Position numbers and translations under genes: made by a program. Below are positions 7,396 to 16,490 of a stretch of DNA of 64,000 nt, in pieces. The DNA is from an uncultured Desulfobacter sp. Its GTDB lineage: Bacteria > Desulfobacterota > Desulfobacteria > Desulfobacterales > Desulfobacteraceae. The stretch covers positions 1,612,001 through 1,676,000 of the forward strand of contig NZ_OY762229.1 in assembly GCF_963665355.1 (NCBI RefSeq). The letters are read 5' to 3'. Each line of letters begins with the position of its first letter. The first letter of the stretch is position 1. The notes under the pieces are model-generated. The model had not been told where the DNA came from and did no database searches. It saw nothing but the letters and a program-made list of their open reading frames with translations.

Positions 7396-9159
7396 TTATC
7401 TGTTTTTTGAACTTAACTCGGGAAAATCCCAGTAAAAATATTCTTTGATGGTATCTTCAGCCCTTTCGGTTTCCTTCCGATCTGTTTGGGCATCCCGCAA
7501 ATCAATACGACGAATTTTTCCTGAAATGGTTTTGGGCACTTCATCAACAAATTCAATGATTCTTGGAATTTTAAACTTGGCAAGAATATTTATGGTGTGC
7601 TTGAACAATTCCAGTGCCAGTTCCCTGCTGCCGGTTTCGCCCGGACTAAGAATGACATAGGCTTTGACAAGCTGGTACCGCTTGGGGTCTGGGGCACCCA
7701 CAACGGCTGCCTCGGCCACGGCAGGGTGTTCTATCAACGCGCTCTCCACTTCAAAGGGTCCGATGCGGTAATCACTGGATTTAATGACGTCATCGGCCCG
7801 ACCCACGAACCACCAGTAACCATCGGCATCAAAGGACGCTCTGTCTCCGGTGTAATAATATTGATTTACAAACACAGAACTCATCTTTTCTGGGTTGCCG
7901 ATATACTCCTTAAAAAGCCCCACCGGCTTCCAGTTGTCCAATTTTATGACAATATGTCCCACCAGATCAGGTTCTGTAATTTCATTGCCTTCATCATCTG
8001 CCAGGGCCACATTATACATGGGAGATGGGATGCCAAAGGAGCCTGCCCTCATTTTTTCGGCCATCCATGGCGGGTTCCCGATCATGGCCGTGGACTCTGT
8101 CTGTCCGTAAAAATCCCGGATACGGGTGCCGGTAAAGCCATGCCAGCGTGTGATCACATCCGGGTTCAAAGGTTCTCCGGCAGATAGAGACTGACGAAGA
8201 CAAGACAGATCAATACCATGAAGATCTGCATTCACAAACATGCGCCAGGCTGTAGGCGGCGCACAGAATGTTGTGACCTTATGCCTTGCTAGCGCATCAA
8301 GATAGGTCCTTGCATCCAGGGAATCAAACCGGAAAGCGGTCACTGTGGCTCCCGCATTAAAGGGGACAAAAAAGGAGGACCAGGCCCATTTCCCCCATCC
8401 TGGGGCACTTAAGTTATGGTGAATGTCTTCGGGTTTAAGTCCCATCATGGCCGTGGTTGATAAATGCCCTGCAGGGTAGGAAACGGCCGTATGTCCCACC
8501 CGTTTGGGCAGGCCGGTGGTCCCGGAGGTAAAAAAGCAAAATAAAATATCATCGGATGCCGTGTCTGCAGCCTCGGCCTTGTCCGAGGCCCCTTCCACCT
8601 CATCGTAGGAGATCCAGCCCTCAGCCCGGCCAACCACCAGCTTAACCTTGGGAGTAATGCCGGTTTCCCGGATACAGCTTTCAATGATCTCAACGCTGGA
8701 CATGTCTGCCAGAATCACATCTGGTTTATAGGTTTCAAACCGAAACTCCAGCTCCCTTGCGGTCATGGTGGTCGCCGTAGGCACACTGACAATACCGGCT
8801 TTGATGCAGGCAAGGCTTGCAAACCATATCTCAGGACACAAGGGTACCATCATATACATATTGTCTTTTATGCCAATACCCCGGTCTGACAGAAAATTGA
8901 TCAACCTGTTGGCCCGGCAGGACAAATCAAGGTAGGAAAAACGAGTGGATTCAAGGGTGGTCAGGTCTTCATACACAAACGCGGTTTTATCCGGTGTCCG
9001 GGTCACATGAATACCTTCAAACACCTGGCTTACCCAATTGAATGAAGCAGGTATTGCCATACTGTTTAAAGAATCAAAAAACGCCTTTACCCGGGCCTGT
9101 TTTTCAGCATCATCCGACATCCGGTTGATATTGATGATCTGTTCGTAGAGTTCTCTCAT
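7396..9159 (-). CDS. AMP-forming acyl-CoA synthetase (MACS type)
   Basis: A 587-residue member of the ANL superfamily. Core motifs are all visible: TSGTTGLPK (P-loop, about residue 221), YGQTES (adenine binding), TGDRASFD, GRADDVIKSSDYRIGPFEVE (hinge region) and PKTISGKIRR with the C-terminal catalytic Lys. It activates a carboxylic acid to acyl-AMP and then acyl-CoA. The sequence layout (WGKWAWSSFF, long N-terminus) resembles medium-chain or aromatic acid CoA ligases rather than acetyl-CoA synthetase. Convergent with the CoA-transferase/GNAT gene, divergent from the Dus gene. Substrate unknown; it likely serves growth on organic acids. Confidence 0.88.
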   Translation of the reverse strand: MRELYEQIININRMSDDAEKQARVKAFFDSLNSMAIPASFNWVSQVFEGIHVTRTPDKTAFVYEDLTTLESTRFSYLDLSCRANRLINFLSDRGIGIKDNMYMMVPLCPEIWFASLACIKAGIVSVPTATTMTARELEFRFETYKPDVILADMSSVEIIESCIRETGITPKVKLVVGRAEGWISYDEVEGASDKAEAADTASDDILFCFFTSGTTGLPKRVGHTAVSYPAGHLSTTAMMGLKPEDIHHNLSAPGWGKWAWSSFFVPFNAGATVTAFRFDSLDARTYLDALARHKVTTFCAPPTAWRMFVNADLHGIDLSCLRQSLSAGEPLNPDVITRWHGFTGTRIRDFYGQTESTAMIGNPPWMAEKMRAGSFGIPSPMYNVALADDEGNEITEPDLVGHIVIKLDNWKPVGLFKEYIGNPEKMSSVFVNQYYYTGDRASFDADGYWWFVGRADDVIKSSDYRIGPFEVESALIEHPAVAEAAVVGAPDPKRYQLVKAYVILSPGETGSRELALELFKHTINILAKFKIPRIIEFVDEVPKTISGKIRRIDLRDAQTDRKETERAEDTIKEYFYWDFPELSSKNR

Positions 9160-9296
9160 TCCTTAGGAAACACTCCTTGCAATCCTATTTATTCTTATGT
9201 ATAGCTGGTCAAAAATATTGACTGTATAATGGATCGCCCTCAAGTTTGTCAAAAGATTTTATTGCCCAAGGCCTGGAAATCAAGGAAAACCACCCC

Positions 9297-10283
9297 ATGA
9301 CAGAGAATCGTCCCTTTTTGATGCTGGCCCCTTTGCAGGGGTTCACCGATGTGGTGTTCAGGCAGGTGTATGTCAGGCACTTCACCGGCATTGATCAGGC
9401 CATGGCCCCGTTCATTTCCACCATGGGCAGCAGGCACCTGAAACCATCCCGGCTCAAAGATGTGGCTCCGGATCTGAACACAGCACTTCCTGTCATTCCC
9501 CAGATACTGGGGAATAATCCGGAAGATTTTATATATCTTGGGGATTATCTTTTTGACATGGGTTATGGCCAGGTAAATTGGAATCTTGGGTGTCCCCATT
9601 CAAAAATTGCTAGAAAAGAGCGGGGCTCAGGCCTTTTACCCCATCCGGATAAAATAGACGTCTTTCTTTCCCGGGTGATCCCGGCCATGAAGCCCTCTTT
9701 AAGTGTTAAGATCCGCCTGGGCCGGCACAGCAAGGAGGAGATCCTGGATCTGATTGCGGTCTTCAACACCCACAAGCTTGACGAAATCATCCTGCACCCC
9801 AGAACCGGAGAGCAGATGTATACAGGCACCGCTGATGTCGACGCTTTTGAAAAGGCCATGAAGGCCTGTGTCCACCCCATGGTCTATAATGGGGATATTG
9901 TGGATACGGCATCCTGGGAAAAAGTGCGGCACCGTTTGCCGGCGGTCAGGCGTTTCATGATCGGCAGAGGCATTCTTTCCAACCCATTTCTGCCCGAACA
10001 AATCAAGGGTTTGGGTGCCGCCGATTTTCCAAATAATGGCAACCAGGTGCATGAACGGCTGAAATGCTTTCATACAGACCTTTTTAATAGTTACAAAGAG
10101 GTTTTTTCAGGTCCGGGACATCTTATCGGGCGCATGAAGGGATTTTGGAGCTATCTGGGACCATCCTTTGAAAACAGTAGAAAACCATTGAAAAAACTGC
10201 TCAAATCAAATTCGGAACAGGACTATTTAGACCGGATCAATGAATTTTGGGACATGAACTTAAAATTTCGACCGGATAGGTAA
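9297..10283 (+). CDS. tRNA-dihydrouridine synthase (Dus family, DusA/C-like branch)
   Basis: A 328-residue TIM-barrel FMN enzyme that reduces uridine to dihydrouridine in tRNA. Visible: MLAPLQGFTD at the N-terminus, the catalytic Cys in NWNLGCPHSK, KIRLGR, the HPRT motif and YNGDIVD/IGRGILSNPF for FMN phosphate. ATG 9297 is chosen with AAGGA upstream; the open frame extends back to a TTG at 9246 that lacks family-like sequence. A separate DusB is encoded at 13851, so this is a second Dus. Position specificity cannot be told from sequence alone. Confidence 0.88.
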   Translation: MTENRPFLMLAPLQGFTDVVFRQVYVRHFTGIDQAMAPFISTMGSRHLKPSRLKDVAPDLNTALPVIPQILGNNPEDFIYLGDYLFDMGYGQVNWNLGCPHSKIARKERGSGLLPHPDKIDVFLSRVIPAMKPSLSVKIRLGRHSKEEILDLIAVFNTHKLDEIILHPRTGEQMYTGTADVDAFEKAMKACVHPMVYNGDIVDTASWEKVRHRLPAVRRFMIGRGILSNPFLPEQIKGLGAADFPNNGNQVHERLKCFHTDLFNSYKEVFSGPGHLIGRMKGFWSYLGPSFENSRKPLKKLLKSNSEQDYLDRINEFWDMNLKFRPDR

Positions 10284-10360
10284 TTACCATTAACCAGAAG
10301 TACCTGCCTCCTAGTCTTGGGATCGGACCGGTTATTGTCTCTCCTTATGTGTATTGGGAT

Positions 10361-11761
10361 TTAATTTTTATTAAGCGGAATATCCCATTTTTTCATATAC
10401 TTCCACACAAGGGTCCGGCTTTTTCCAAGTTGTCTTGCCACCTCGGCCTTATTCCAGTTGCAGGCTTCCAGAAGCGACAAGAGACGTTCCCGGGTCAGGG
10501 GTGCCGGGGAAAAGGACGACGGCGTTGGGAATGAAGATGTCTTTTGGGGCCCCACATGGAATTGATCATAACCGCATACCTCGTCAGGCAACTCTTCACG
10601 GCTTATTTCCTGTGTGCGGCACAGTACAAACCCATGTGCAATGGCATTTTCCAGTTCCCTGACATTGCCGGGCCAGGGATAGGACATCAGTGTTTTCATG
10701 GCATCGGGCGTTACATTGCGTATATCCATACCCTCGCGTTTGTTCCCCTTTTCAATAAAATGCCTGACCAGCAAAGGAATATCTTCTATGCGCTGCCGCA
10801 GGGGCGGTAGCCGTATGGGGAACACCTTGAGCCGGTAATACAAATCCTCACGAAACGTTCCCTCACGGGTCAGAGTGTTCAAATCTTTATGGGTGGCAGC
10901 AATAACCCGGATGTCGATTTTTTTTTTCCGGGTATCTCCCACCCGTTCAATTTCCCGTTCCTGGAGCACCCGCAGAAGCTTTATCTGCATATACGGCGTC
11001 AGTTCACCGATTTCGTCAAGAAATATGGTGCCGGTATCGGCCTGCTCAAACCGTCCGATCCGGTCTTTATGGGCACCGGTGAAGGCGCCTTTGACATGGC
11101 CGAATAACTCGCTTTCCAGAAGGGTTTCGGACAACGCCGAGCAGTTCACCGTAACCAGGGGCCGCTGTCCTCCGGCCCCTTCATAGTGGATGGCCCGGGC
11201 CACAAGCTCTTTGCCGGTACCGCTCTCCCCCTGGATCAGGATGGTGGCCCGGCTGTCCGCCGCCGCCCGGATGGCATGGTACACCTTTTCCATGGCCGCT
11301 GATTTGCCGATGATATTGCCAAGGGCGTAACGCTTTTCAAGTTCCTGCTTGGCAGACGCTTCCCGGGCCTTGATGGCTTTGATTTCCGTTAAATCGGTCA
11401 AGGTTTCCACAATACCCAGAATATTATCCTTTTCATCCCTGACCAGTCTGGCATTTTTAATCACCGGCACATCATAACCGTCCTTGTGCCGGATGAAACA
11501 CTCCTTGGTTTCTGCTTTGCCATGGGCCAGTACCCCGCACTGGGAGATATCCTCCGGATTGACCTGATTATAACATCGGCTGCACTTTATCAGGCAGCAC
11601 CCCTGGCCCACAGCTTCCTGGACCGTGTAACCGCTGATATTTTCCATGGCCCGGTTCCAGGCGGTAATTTTACCTTCCTGGTCCAACGTAAAGAGTCCTT
11701 CAGCCATGGCATCCAAAATATGATTTAAAAAATTAATGTTTTTAATCCCGTAGTTTTTCAC
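10361..11761 (-). CDS. PAS-domain sigma-54-dependent transcriptional activator with a Cys-rich PAS loop
   Basis: A 466-residue regulator. PAS domain at about 10-130, AAA+ sigma-54 domain at about 150-385 ([33 protein letters not shown]) and a C-terminal Fis-type HTH at about 420-460 (WNKAEVARQLGKSRTLVWKYMKKW). The PAS domain carries five cysteines close together (C55, C56, C60, C63, C75), which could bind a metal or Fe-S cluster or act as a redox switch (inference). It is divergent from the universal stress protein gene at 11940, a possible target, although I could not find a clear -24/-12 promoter between them. Confidence 0.9.
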   Translation of the reverse strand: MKNYGIKNINFLNHILDAMAEGLFTLDQEGKITAWNRAMENISGYTVQEAVGQGCCLIKCSRCYNQVNPEDISQCGVLAHGKAETKECFIRHKDGYDVPVIKNARLVRDEKDNILGIVETLTDLTEIKAIKAREASAKQELEKRYALGNIIGKSAAMEKVYHAIRAAADSRATILIQGESGTGKELVARAIHYEGAGGQRPLVTVNCSALSETLLESELFGHVKGAFTGAHKDRIGRFEQADTGTIFLDEIGELTPYMQIKLLRVLQEREIERVGDTRKKKIDIRVIAATHKDLNTLTREGTFREDLYYRLKVFPIRLPPLRQRIEDIPLLVRHFIEKGNKREGMDIRNVTPDAMKTLMSYPWPGNVRELENAIAHGFVLCRTQEISREELPDEVCGYDQFHVGPQKTSSFPTPSSFSPAPLTRERLLSLLEACNWNKAEVARQLGKSRTLVWKYMKKWDIPLNKN

Positions 11762-11819
11762 ACATCACCCGCACAGTTATTGTTTCCTGACACCGGGCAA
11801 TGGTAAAGTAACACCACAC

Positions 11820-11833
11820 AACAATCAATTGTT
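11820..11833. promoter_or_regulatory. Palindrome between the PAS regulator and usp genes
   Basis: AACAAT and ATTGTT flank a 2-bp centre in the divergent gap 11762-11939, with a second small palindrome AACATGTT at 11841-11848. This could be an operator for either gene. A weak -35/-10 pair (TTGCGT 11870-11875, TATTAT 11892-11897) lies just before usp. Confidence 0.3.
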
Positions 11834-11939
11834 ATCCTCAAACATGTTGTTTTTTTCAAGGATTAGTGCTTGCGTACTGACGACGATGGTTTATTATCAT
11901 CTAAAAATTGGTATGAGTTAAACCACAAGGGAGTAAATT

Positions 11940-12467
11940 ATGATCCAGAAACCAAAACGTATATTGTTTGCATCGGACCTGTCCACCAACATGAAAGAGG
12001 TCTTTACACATGCCGTATCCATTTCCACGTTAAGCGATGCGGGTATAATCGTACTTCATGTCATGGAAGAGGCTGTGAAAAATGCAGAGCGGCGTGCCCA
12101 GCGCGCATTTGGTGAAACACTTTACAACGCCATAAGGTCAGAACAAAAGACCGGGGCCCTAAACCTGCTCACCGGAAAAAACGTTGACGCCTTGCGTATT
12201 AAACAGGCCATTGCAGGCTTTCTGGACGACAGGACAGAGCGTCAGCCAGGAATTGAGATGAGTTCGCCCATTGAAAAAATTCTTGTCACGGAAAGTAAAT
12301 CCGTTGCTGATGAAATCACTCGGACAGCAGTGGAGGAAGGGTGTGATATCATTGTTATGGGATGTCGGCACCAAAATTTTATCGAAAATGCCATTGGAGA
12401 CAACATTGCCCGCAAAGTGCTCAAACGAACCAGTGTTCCGGTACTTGTGGTGCCTTTGCTGGACTGA
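11940..12467 (+). CDS. Universal stress protein (UspA family)
   Basis: A 175-residue single Usp domain. It begins with the family beta strand KRILFASDLS, and the C-terminal ATP-binding-type loop is MGCRHQNFIENAIGDN followed by ARKVLKRTSVPVLVVP. The first Gly-rich residues deviate from the strict G2xG9xG(S/T) pattern, so ATP binding is uncertain. An insertion of about 30 residues in the middle is slightly longer than usual. The Shine-Dalgarno is AAGGGAG. Divergent from the PAS/sigma-54 regulator. Confidence 0.85.
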   Translation: MIQKPKRILFASDLSTNMKEVFTHAVSISTLSDAGIIVLHVMEEAVKNAERRAQRAFGETLYNAIRSEQKTGALNLLTGKNVDALRIKQAIAGFLDDRTERQPGIEMSSPIEKILVTESKSVADEITRTAVEEGCDIIVMGCRHQNFIENAIGDNIARKVLKRTSVPVLVVPLLD

Positions 12468-12529
12468 TAGTTAAACACAGGATTCAAATCCTGCCCAATC
12501 ACAACCAAAGACGTTTGCATGGAGGCCTA

Positions 12530-12907
12530 GTGGCTGAAATAAAAGATATTGTGCTAATCTACATGGAAAACAACCCTGTCAGTTTCGCCAGAATTGAAAA
12601 TATTATACCGGATCATAAAAAAGATTGGTATCAGATTACATTGCTCATGCTACAGATACCGTTGCAGGTTGTCACCTGGATTTTAAGGGCCGAGTATATC
12701 AATGGAGACGTCTTTTCCATGAACGGCAAACCCATGCGCCTGGAAAAGGTAAAAACGCCGGTTGTGCCCCTTGAACAAGACGACTTGCCCGGGACATCGC
12801 CTGAAAACGAACATAATATTGAATCAAAAGACTCTTCAGGGAATAATCAGAACAAAATAATAAGTTTTTCCAAACTGAAAAAACATAAAAACGATCAGGA
12901 ACCATAA
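12530..12907 (+). CDS. Small conserved-looking hypothetical protein
   Basis: A 125-residue protein read from GTG 12530, which has GGAGG four bases upstream; the open frame extends further back without a ribosome-binding site. I do not recognise the family. The first 80 residues look folded (amphipathic helices, WYQITLLMLQIPLQVVTWI); the last 45 are polar and end in a basic tail (SKLKKHKNDQEP). It is two bases from the next gene (DUF1848), so the two are probably co-translated. Confidence 0.65.
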   Translation: MAEIKDIVLIYMENNPVSFARIENIIPDHKKDWYQITLLMLQIPLQVVTWILRAEYINGDVFSMNGKPMRLEKVKTPVVPLEQDDLPGTSPENEHNIESKDSSGNNQNKIISFSKLKKHKNDQEP

Positions 12908-12909
12908 AT

Positions 12910-13815
12910 TTGGAAGGCCCTACCGGCATCCTGTCCGCCTCCAGGCGTACAGACATACCAGGATGGTACACTCCCTGGTTTCTGGATAGAATTGAACAAG
13001 GGTATTTTTTAGTCACCAATCCATTTAACAGACAGTCTCGAAGGATTAATGCAACACCCAGGGATATTCACACCATTGTTTTCTGGTCCAAAAATTATGG
13101 TCCGTTTCTGGACTTGAGGGCCCACAAACTTTTAGCCCAAAAAGATTTTCACCTGTTTTTTAATTTTACCATCAATACGCCGTTAAAAGATCTTGAACCC
13201 GGTCTGCCGGACCTTTCAGAGCGCCTGTCCCAGGCCCGGCGCATTGCCATGGCCACAAGTCCCGAACAGGTCGCCTGGCGTTTTGATCCCATCTGTTTTT
13301 ATGAAAAGGGCGGCAGAGTTTTTAACAATCTTGACTCCTTTGAATATATTGCAGAAGAATTGTCACAGGTGGGTATCAAGCAATGCATTACCAGTTTTTA
13401 TGATCCGTACAAAAAGGTGACTGCAAGAATCAAACGCATGGCAGATCCGAGGCGCCCCGGGCTAAGATTCATCGATCCGGGTACGGCGCGTAAGGCAGAA
13501 ATTATCCGCAGTATGATTCAATGTCTCAAAAGCCTTGGTATGAGGCTTTTTTTATGCTGTGAAAAAGAACTGATGGATGCCGCCGGATTAGGCAGAGATG
13601 CATCCGGCAGCGCCTGCATCAACGGGAATCTTTATAAAACCTTGTTCGGCGGAAATCCGGAAACCCGAGGTGATTATGGGCAGCGGCGTAAAAAGGGTTG
13701 CCAATGCACAAAATCCTTTGATATCGGTTCGTATGAAGATCATCCCTGTTTTCACAACTGTCTTTTCTGTTATGCCAGGACGGGCCTTGATCTCATAAAA
13801 CCGGCTATGGGCTGA
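12910..13815 (+). CDS. DUF1848 family protein
   Basis: A 301-residue protein beginning at TTG 12910, with AGGA before it and only two bases after the previous stop. The family hallmark ASRRTDIPG is at residues 10-18, and the C-terminus has the Cys motif DHPCFHNCLFCYAR plus GCQCTKSFDIGSY. The closing CxxxCxxC resembles a radical-SAM or Fe-S binding site placed at the C-terminus. Function of DUF1848 is not established. The upstream small protein may be its partner. Confidence 0.85.
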   Translation: MEGPTGILSASRRTDIPGWYTPWFLDRIEQGYFLVTNPFNRQSRRINATPRDIHTIVFWSKNYGPFLDLRAHKLLAQKDFHLFFNFTINTPLKDLEPGLPDLSERLSQARRIAMATSPEQVAWRFDPICFYEKGGRVFNNLDSFEYIAEELSQVGIKQCITSFYDPYKKVTARIKRMADPRRPGLRFIDPGTARKAEIIRSMIQCLKSLGMRLFLCCEKELMDAAGLGRDASGSACINGNLYKTLFGGNPETRGDYGQRRKKGCQCTKSFDIGSYEDHPCFHNCLFCYARTGLDLIKPAMG

Positions 13816-13850
13816 CCTCGACTGATGACTTTATCCCACTCCAGTAAAAT

Positions 13851-14819
13851 ATGAAAATAAAAGACTTAGAAATTAACGGCATCACTTTTCTGGCCCCGTT
13901 GGCAGGGGTTACCAATATGCCTTTCAGGCAGCTGATCAAGGATTGCGGATGCGCCGTGGTCTGCTCGGAGATGATCAGTGCCAAAGGCCTATTCTACGCT
14001 TCTGAAAAGACGACAACGCTACTTAAGTCACAGGAAGATGAGCGACCGCTATCCGTCCAGATTTTTGGTTCGGATCCGGTTTCCATGGGACAGGCTGCAG
14101 CGTTTATCAATGATCTTGGCACAGCGGATATTATTGACATCAATTTTGGGTGCAGTGTCAAAAAAGTGATTAAGCAGGGGGCTGGCGTTGCGCTCATGAA
14201 GGATTTGGTCCTTTCCCAAAAAATCATAAAGACCGTGAGGGAGGCCACATCTCTTCCCTTTACCATAAAAATACGCAGCGGGTGGGATGCCTCCGGGGAC
14301 CAGGCCGTGAATCTTGCAGAAATCGCCGAAGACCAGGGTGTGGATGCCATTGCCTTTCATCCGAGGACAGCTGTTCAGGGATTCAGGGGTAGGGCGGACT
14401 GGAAGTTGATTGCACGACTGAAACAGACCGTCCGTATTCCCGTGATCGGAAACGGGGATATCGCCACACCCCAGGACGCAAAGGAAATGCTTTCCCAAAC
14501 CGGCTGTGACGCCGTCATGGTGGGAAGGGCAGCCATGGCCAATCCGTTCCTCCTTTCACAGATCGAACAGTATATGTCCCACGGCACATTCGCCCATCCT
14601 GAACCCCGGGCCATTTTCCGAACAATGGAATCGCTGACCCGGGGGTATGTGTCCTATTTCGGGGAAATCACAGCATGCAGGATGCTGAGGGGAAGGCTCG
14701 CTTGGTTTGTCCGGGGATTACCCGGCGCCGCGGTATTCCGCCGCGAATTATCCATTCTTGCAAGCAGTGGCCATGCCCTTGAGATGATCCGGGATTTTGA
14801 GGCAAACCTCAAGGTTTGA
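13851..14819 (+). CDS. dusB: tRNA-dihydrouridine synthase B
   Basis: A 322-residue Dus enzyme with FLAPLAGVTNMPFR, the catalytic-Cys segment DINFGCSVKKV (most homologues have GCP; here Ser follows the Cys), KIRSGWD, FHPRTAVQGF and GNGDI/MVGRAAMANPF for FMN. It reduces specific uridines in the tRNA D-loop. The last 11 bases overlap the end of queF, which is convergent, so the two tRNA-modification genes share their 3' ends. Confidence 0.93.
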   Translation: MKIKDLEINGITFLAPLAGVTNMPFRQLIKDCGCAVVCSEMISAKGLFYASEKTTTLLKSQEDERPLSVQIFGSDPVSMGQAAAFINDLGTADIIDINFGCSVKKVIKQGAGVALMKDLVLSQKIIKTVREATSLPFTIKIRSGWDASGDQAVNLAEIAEDQGVDAIAFHPRTAVQGFRGRADWKLIARLKQTVRIPVIGNGDIATPQDAKEMLSQTGCDAVMVGRAAMANPFLLSQIEQYMSHGTFAHPEPRAIFRTMESLTRGYVSYFGEITACRMLRGRLAWFVRGLPGAAVFRRELSILASSGHALEMIRDFEANLKV

Positions 14820-15210
14820 TATATTCAGCGGATCCCACGGACGAAATCCCGCCACGCGGAGTGAATTCGCCTGTCACCTTCATATATAAAGGGTTTATCA
14901 CAGCCACCAGATCGTCCAAAATTTTATTGACCACATGTTCATAAAACATCCCGACATTCCTGTACTGCATCAGATAATATTTAAGCGATTTCAACTCGAC
15001 CAGATGGGCATCCGGCCGGTACTCAATAATGATGGTCCCGTTGTCGGGCAAACCTGTCATGGGGCAGACCGAAGTATATTCGGGCTGGGTGATTTTAATA
15101 TCAATGCTGCGTTTTGACTTATATGCATAGTCAATAGGTTCCAGCAGATCCGGTGTAATGCTATCTGCGGCAGCCAATGTAAAAGGGGGGGCGTACTGCT
15201 TATTTTTCAT
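14809..15210 (-). CDS. queF: NADPH-dependent preQ0 reductase (7-cyano-7-deazaguanine reductase)
   Basis: A 133-residue unimodular (YkvM-type) QueF. The catalytic Cys is in SVCPMTGLPD and the family NADPH/QueF motif is ELKSLKYYL; Glu and His of the active site are in MFYEHVVN. It reduces the nitrile of preQ0 to preQ1 in queuosine biosynthesis. ATG 15210 is used; a TTG one codon upstream is in frame. No preQ1 riboswitch was recognised in front of it. No other queuosine gene is in the window. Confidence 0.93.
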   Translation of the reverse strand: MKNKQYAPPFTLAAADSITPDLLEPIDYAYKSKRSIDIKITQPEYTSVCPMTGLPDNGTIIIEYRPDAHLVELKSLKYYLMQYRNVGMFYEHVVNKILDDLVAVINPLYMKVTGEFTPRGGISSVGSAEYIKP

Positions 15211-15368
15211 CAATAATCTTTCTTTACAATCCTTTACAATTTTTACCCGAAAATTTCGTCCTAACGGGTTGCTAATTCGTTAAATGTTATGGTAACATAC
15301 GATACTAAAGTATTCAATATGCTTTGAAACAGACTGCTGACAGCAGGGCTGCACAGCAAGTTTAGGCT

Positions 15369-15464
15369 GATAAATATTTGATAGGCCACTTCCGGTGATA
15401 GATAGGAGTGGGGGAAATTATTTATCAAAATATCCTTGACAAGTGGCCTGAAATATACGATAAA
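15369..15464 (+). promoter_or_regulatory. Promoter with interleaved inverted repeats upstream of the coiled-coil protein gene
   Basis: TTGACA (15436-15441) and GATAAA (15459-15464) with 17 bp spacing form a good sigma-70 promoter pointing at the gene at 15609. Overlapping it is a 9-bp inverted repeat AGGCCACTT (15383-15391) / AAGTGGCCT (15441-15449), and a second pair GATAAATA (15369-15376) / TATTTATC (15420-15427) that interleaves with it in pseudoknot order. The gap 15214-15608 has no gene; this structure is the only clear content. Confidence 0.45.
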
Positions 15465-15608
15465 TGCGTTTGCATTCTGCCCAAAGAAAATGACATATTA
15501 AATCCTTATTTTAGCTCGCAATTGTTGATTAAGGAAAGCCAAAGTACATCTTTAGAGCCAAATAAATCTATATATGCGGCATAAGGAGAATCAAGGAGAG
15601 AGGTTATC

Positions 15609-16394
15609 ATGAACGACTTTTTGCAGAGCCTTCGTAACGGCCAGGCCGAGAAGGCGAGAACACCAAAAACAAGAAAAAATTTTGACAATTCGTACTATTC
15701 AAACACATCCAGGTTCAATTCATATGGGGGGTCCGGCTATCCCAATAACAGGCCTTCGCAAATGAAACGCCCCATACCTTCAGGAATTCCCCAGGTACCC
15801 GGGAATCAGAATCCTGAAGAGTCCAATTCCGTTCTTTTAGTGGAAATCCTGGATAATTTAAGCACCCAGATTGATATTCTGGTTAAAAACCAGGAGTATA
15901 TGATCACCATTCAGGAAAGAACTGCGGACCTGCTTCAGCGTCAGGCTGATGCTGTTGATATCATCATGGACCGTCTGAATCTTACCCCCGATCAGGGGGG
16001 GGATATCGCTCCGACGTTTGAGCATCATTATGTATCGTCCCAGGCTCCGGATGAAGAAATTGACGGCACTGTAGAAGATCTGCTCAGAGCGGAAATGGCT
16101 GAGGAAGAACGCCGCAGAACAATGGCTCAGGACGATTTTCAGGGCGCCAATACCAATATTGTAAAAAAACGCAGAAAAATCGTTGCATCACCACCCGCTT
16201 CAGAACCATCAATCGGGGAAGCCGCGGATCTGATGCCCAGAGAAGAGATCATGGATATCATCAACTCCATGCGGGAACAAGGCGCTACCTATGATCAGGT
16301 CGCCAAACATCTCATAGATCTTGGACAGCCGACCTTTTCCGGTCGTGGCGAATGGCATGCCCAGACTATCCACAGGCTGTGTAGCAACAAGTAA
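15609..16394 (+). CDS. Unknown protein: disordered N-terminus, coiled coil, recombinase-like HTH at the C-terminus
   Basis: A 261-residue protein of unrecognised family. Residues 1-75 are basic and polar with many Asn, Ser and Pro. Residues about 76-124 look like a coiled coil (repeated Leu/Ile with Gln: LVEILDNLSTQIDILVKNQ). Residues about 150-205 are charged. Residues 212-258 (REEIMDIINSMREQGATYD onward, ending GEWHAQTIHRLC) resemble the DNA-contacting helix-turn-helix of large serine recombinases, but there is no catalytic domain. It may be a DNA-associated scaffold or regulator. A strong Shine-Dalgarno (AAGGAGA, AAGGAGAG) precedes ATG 15609. It stands alone, bounded by its own promoter and the terminator at 16455. 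Confidence 0.7.
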   Translation: MNDFLQSLRNGQAEKARTPKTRKNFDNSYYSNTSRFNSYGGSGYPNNRPSQMKRPIPSGIPQVPGNQNPEESNSVLLVEILDNLSTQIDILVKNQEYMITIQERTADLLQRQADAVDIIMDRLNLTPDQGGDIAPTFEHHYVSSQAPDEEIDGTVEDLLRAEMAEEERRRTMAQDDFQGANTNIVKKRRKIVASPPASEPSIGEAADLMPREEIMDIINSMREQGATYDQVAKHLIDLGQPTFSGRGEWHAQTIHRLCSNK

Positions 16395-16454
16395 TCACGT
16401 ATTTCCATAATAGCAGCGATCTGTAACTGTTATTTTTAGGATAAAGAAAAAAAG

Positions 16455-16490
16455 AAAAACCGGTGGGATTTATTCCGACCGGTTTTTTTT
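16455..16490. terminator. Bidirectional intrinsic terminator
   Basis: AACCGGT and ACCGGTT form a stem around GGGATTTATTCCG, with an A run before and eight T after, so it reads as a Rho-independent terminator on both strands. It closes the gene at 15609 (plus) and overlaps the 3' end of the HNH gene that ends the hisI-era operon (minus). Confidence 0.85.

Noticed and set aside
15211-15368. Possible preQ1 riboswitch in front of queF
   Set aside because: I looked for the short hairpin with A-rich tail near the start codon and found only AT-rich unstructured sequence.
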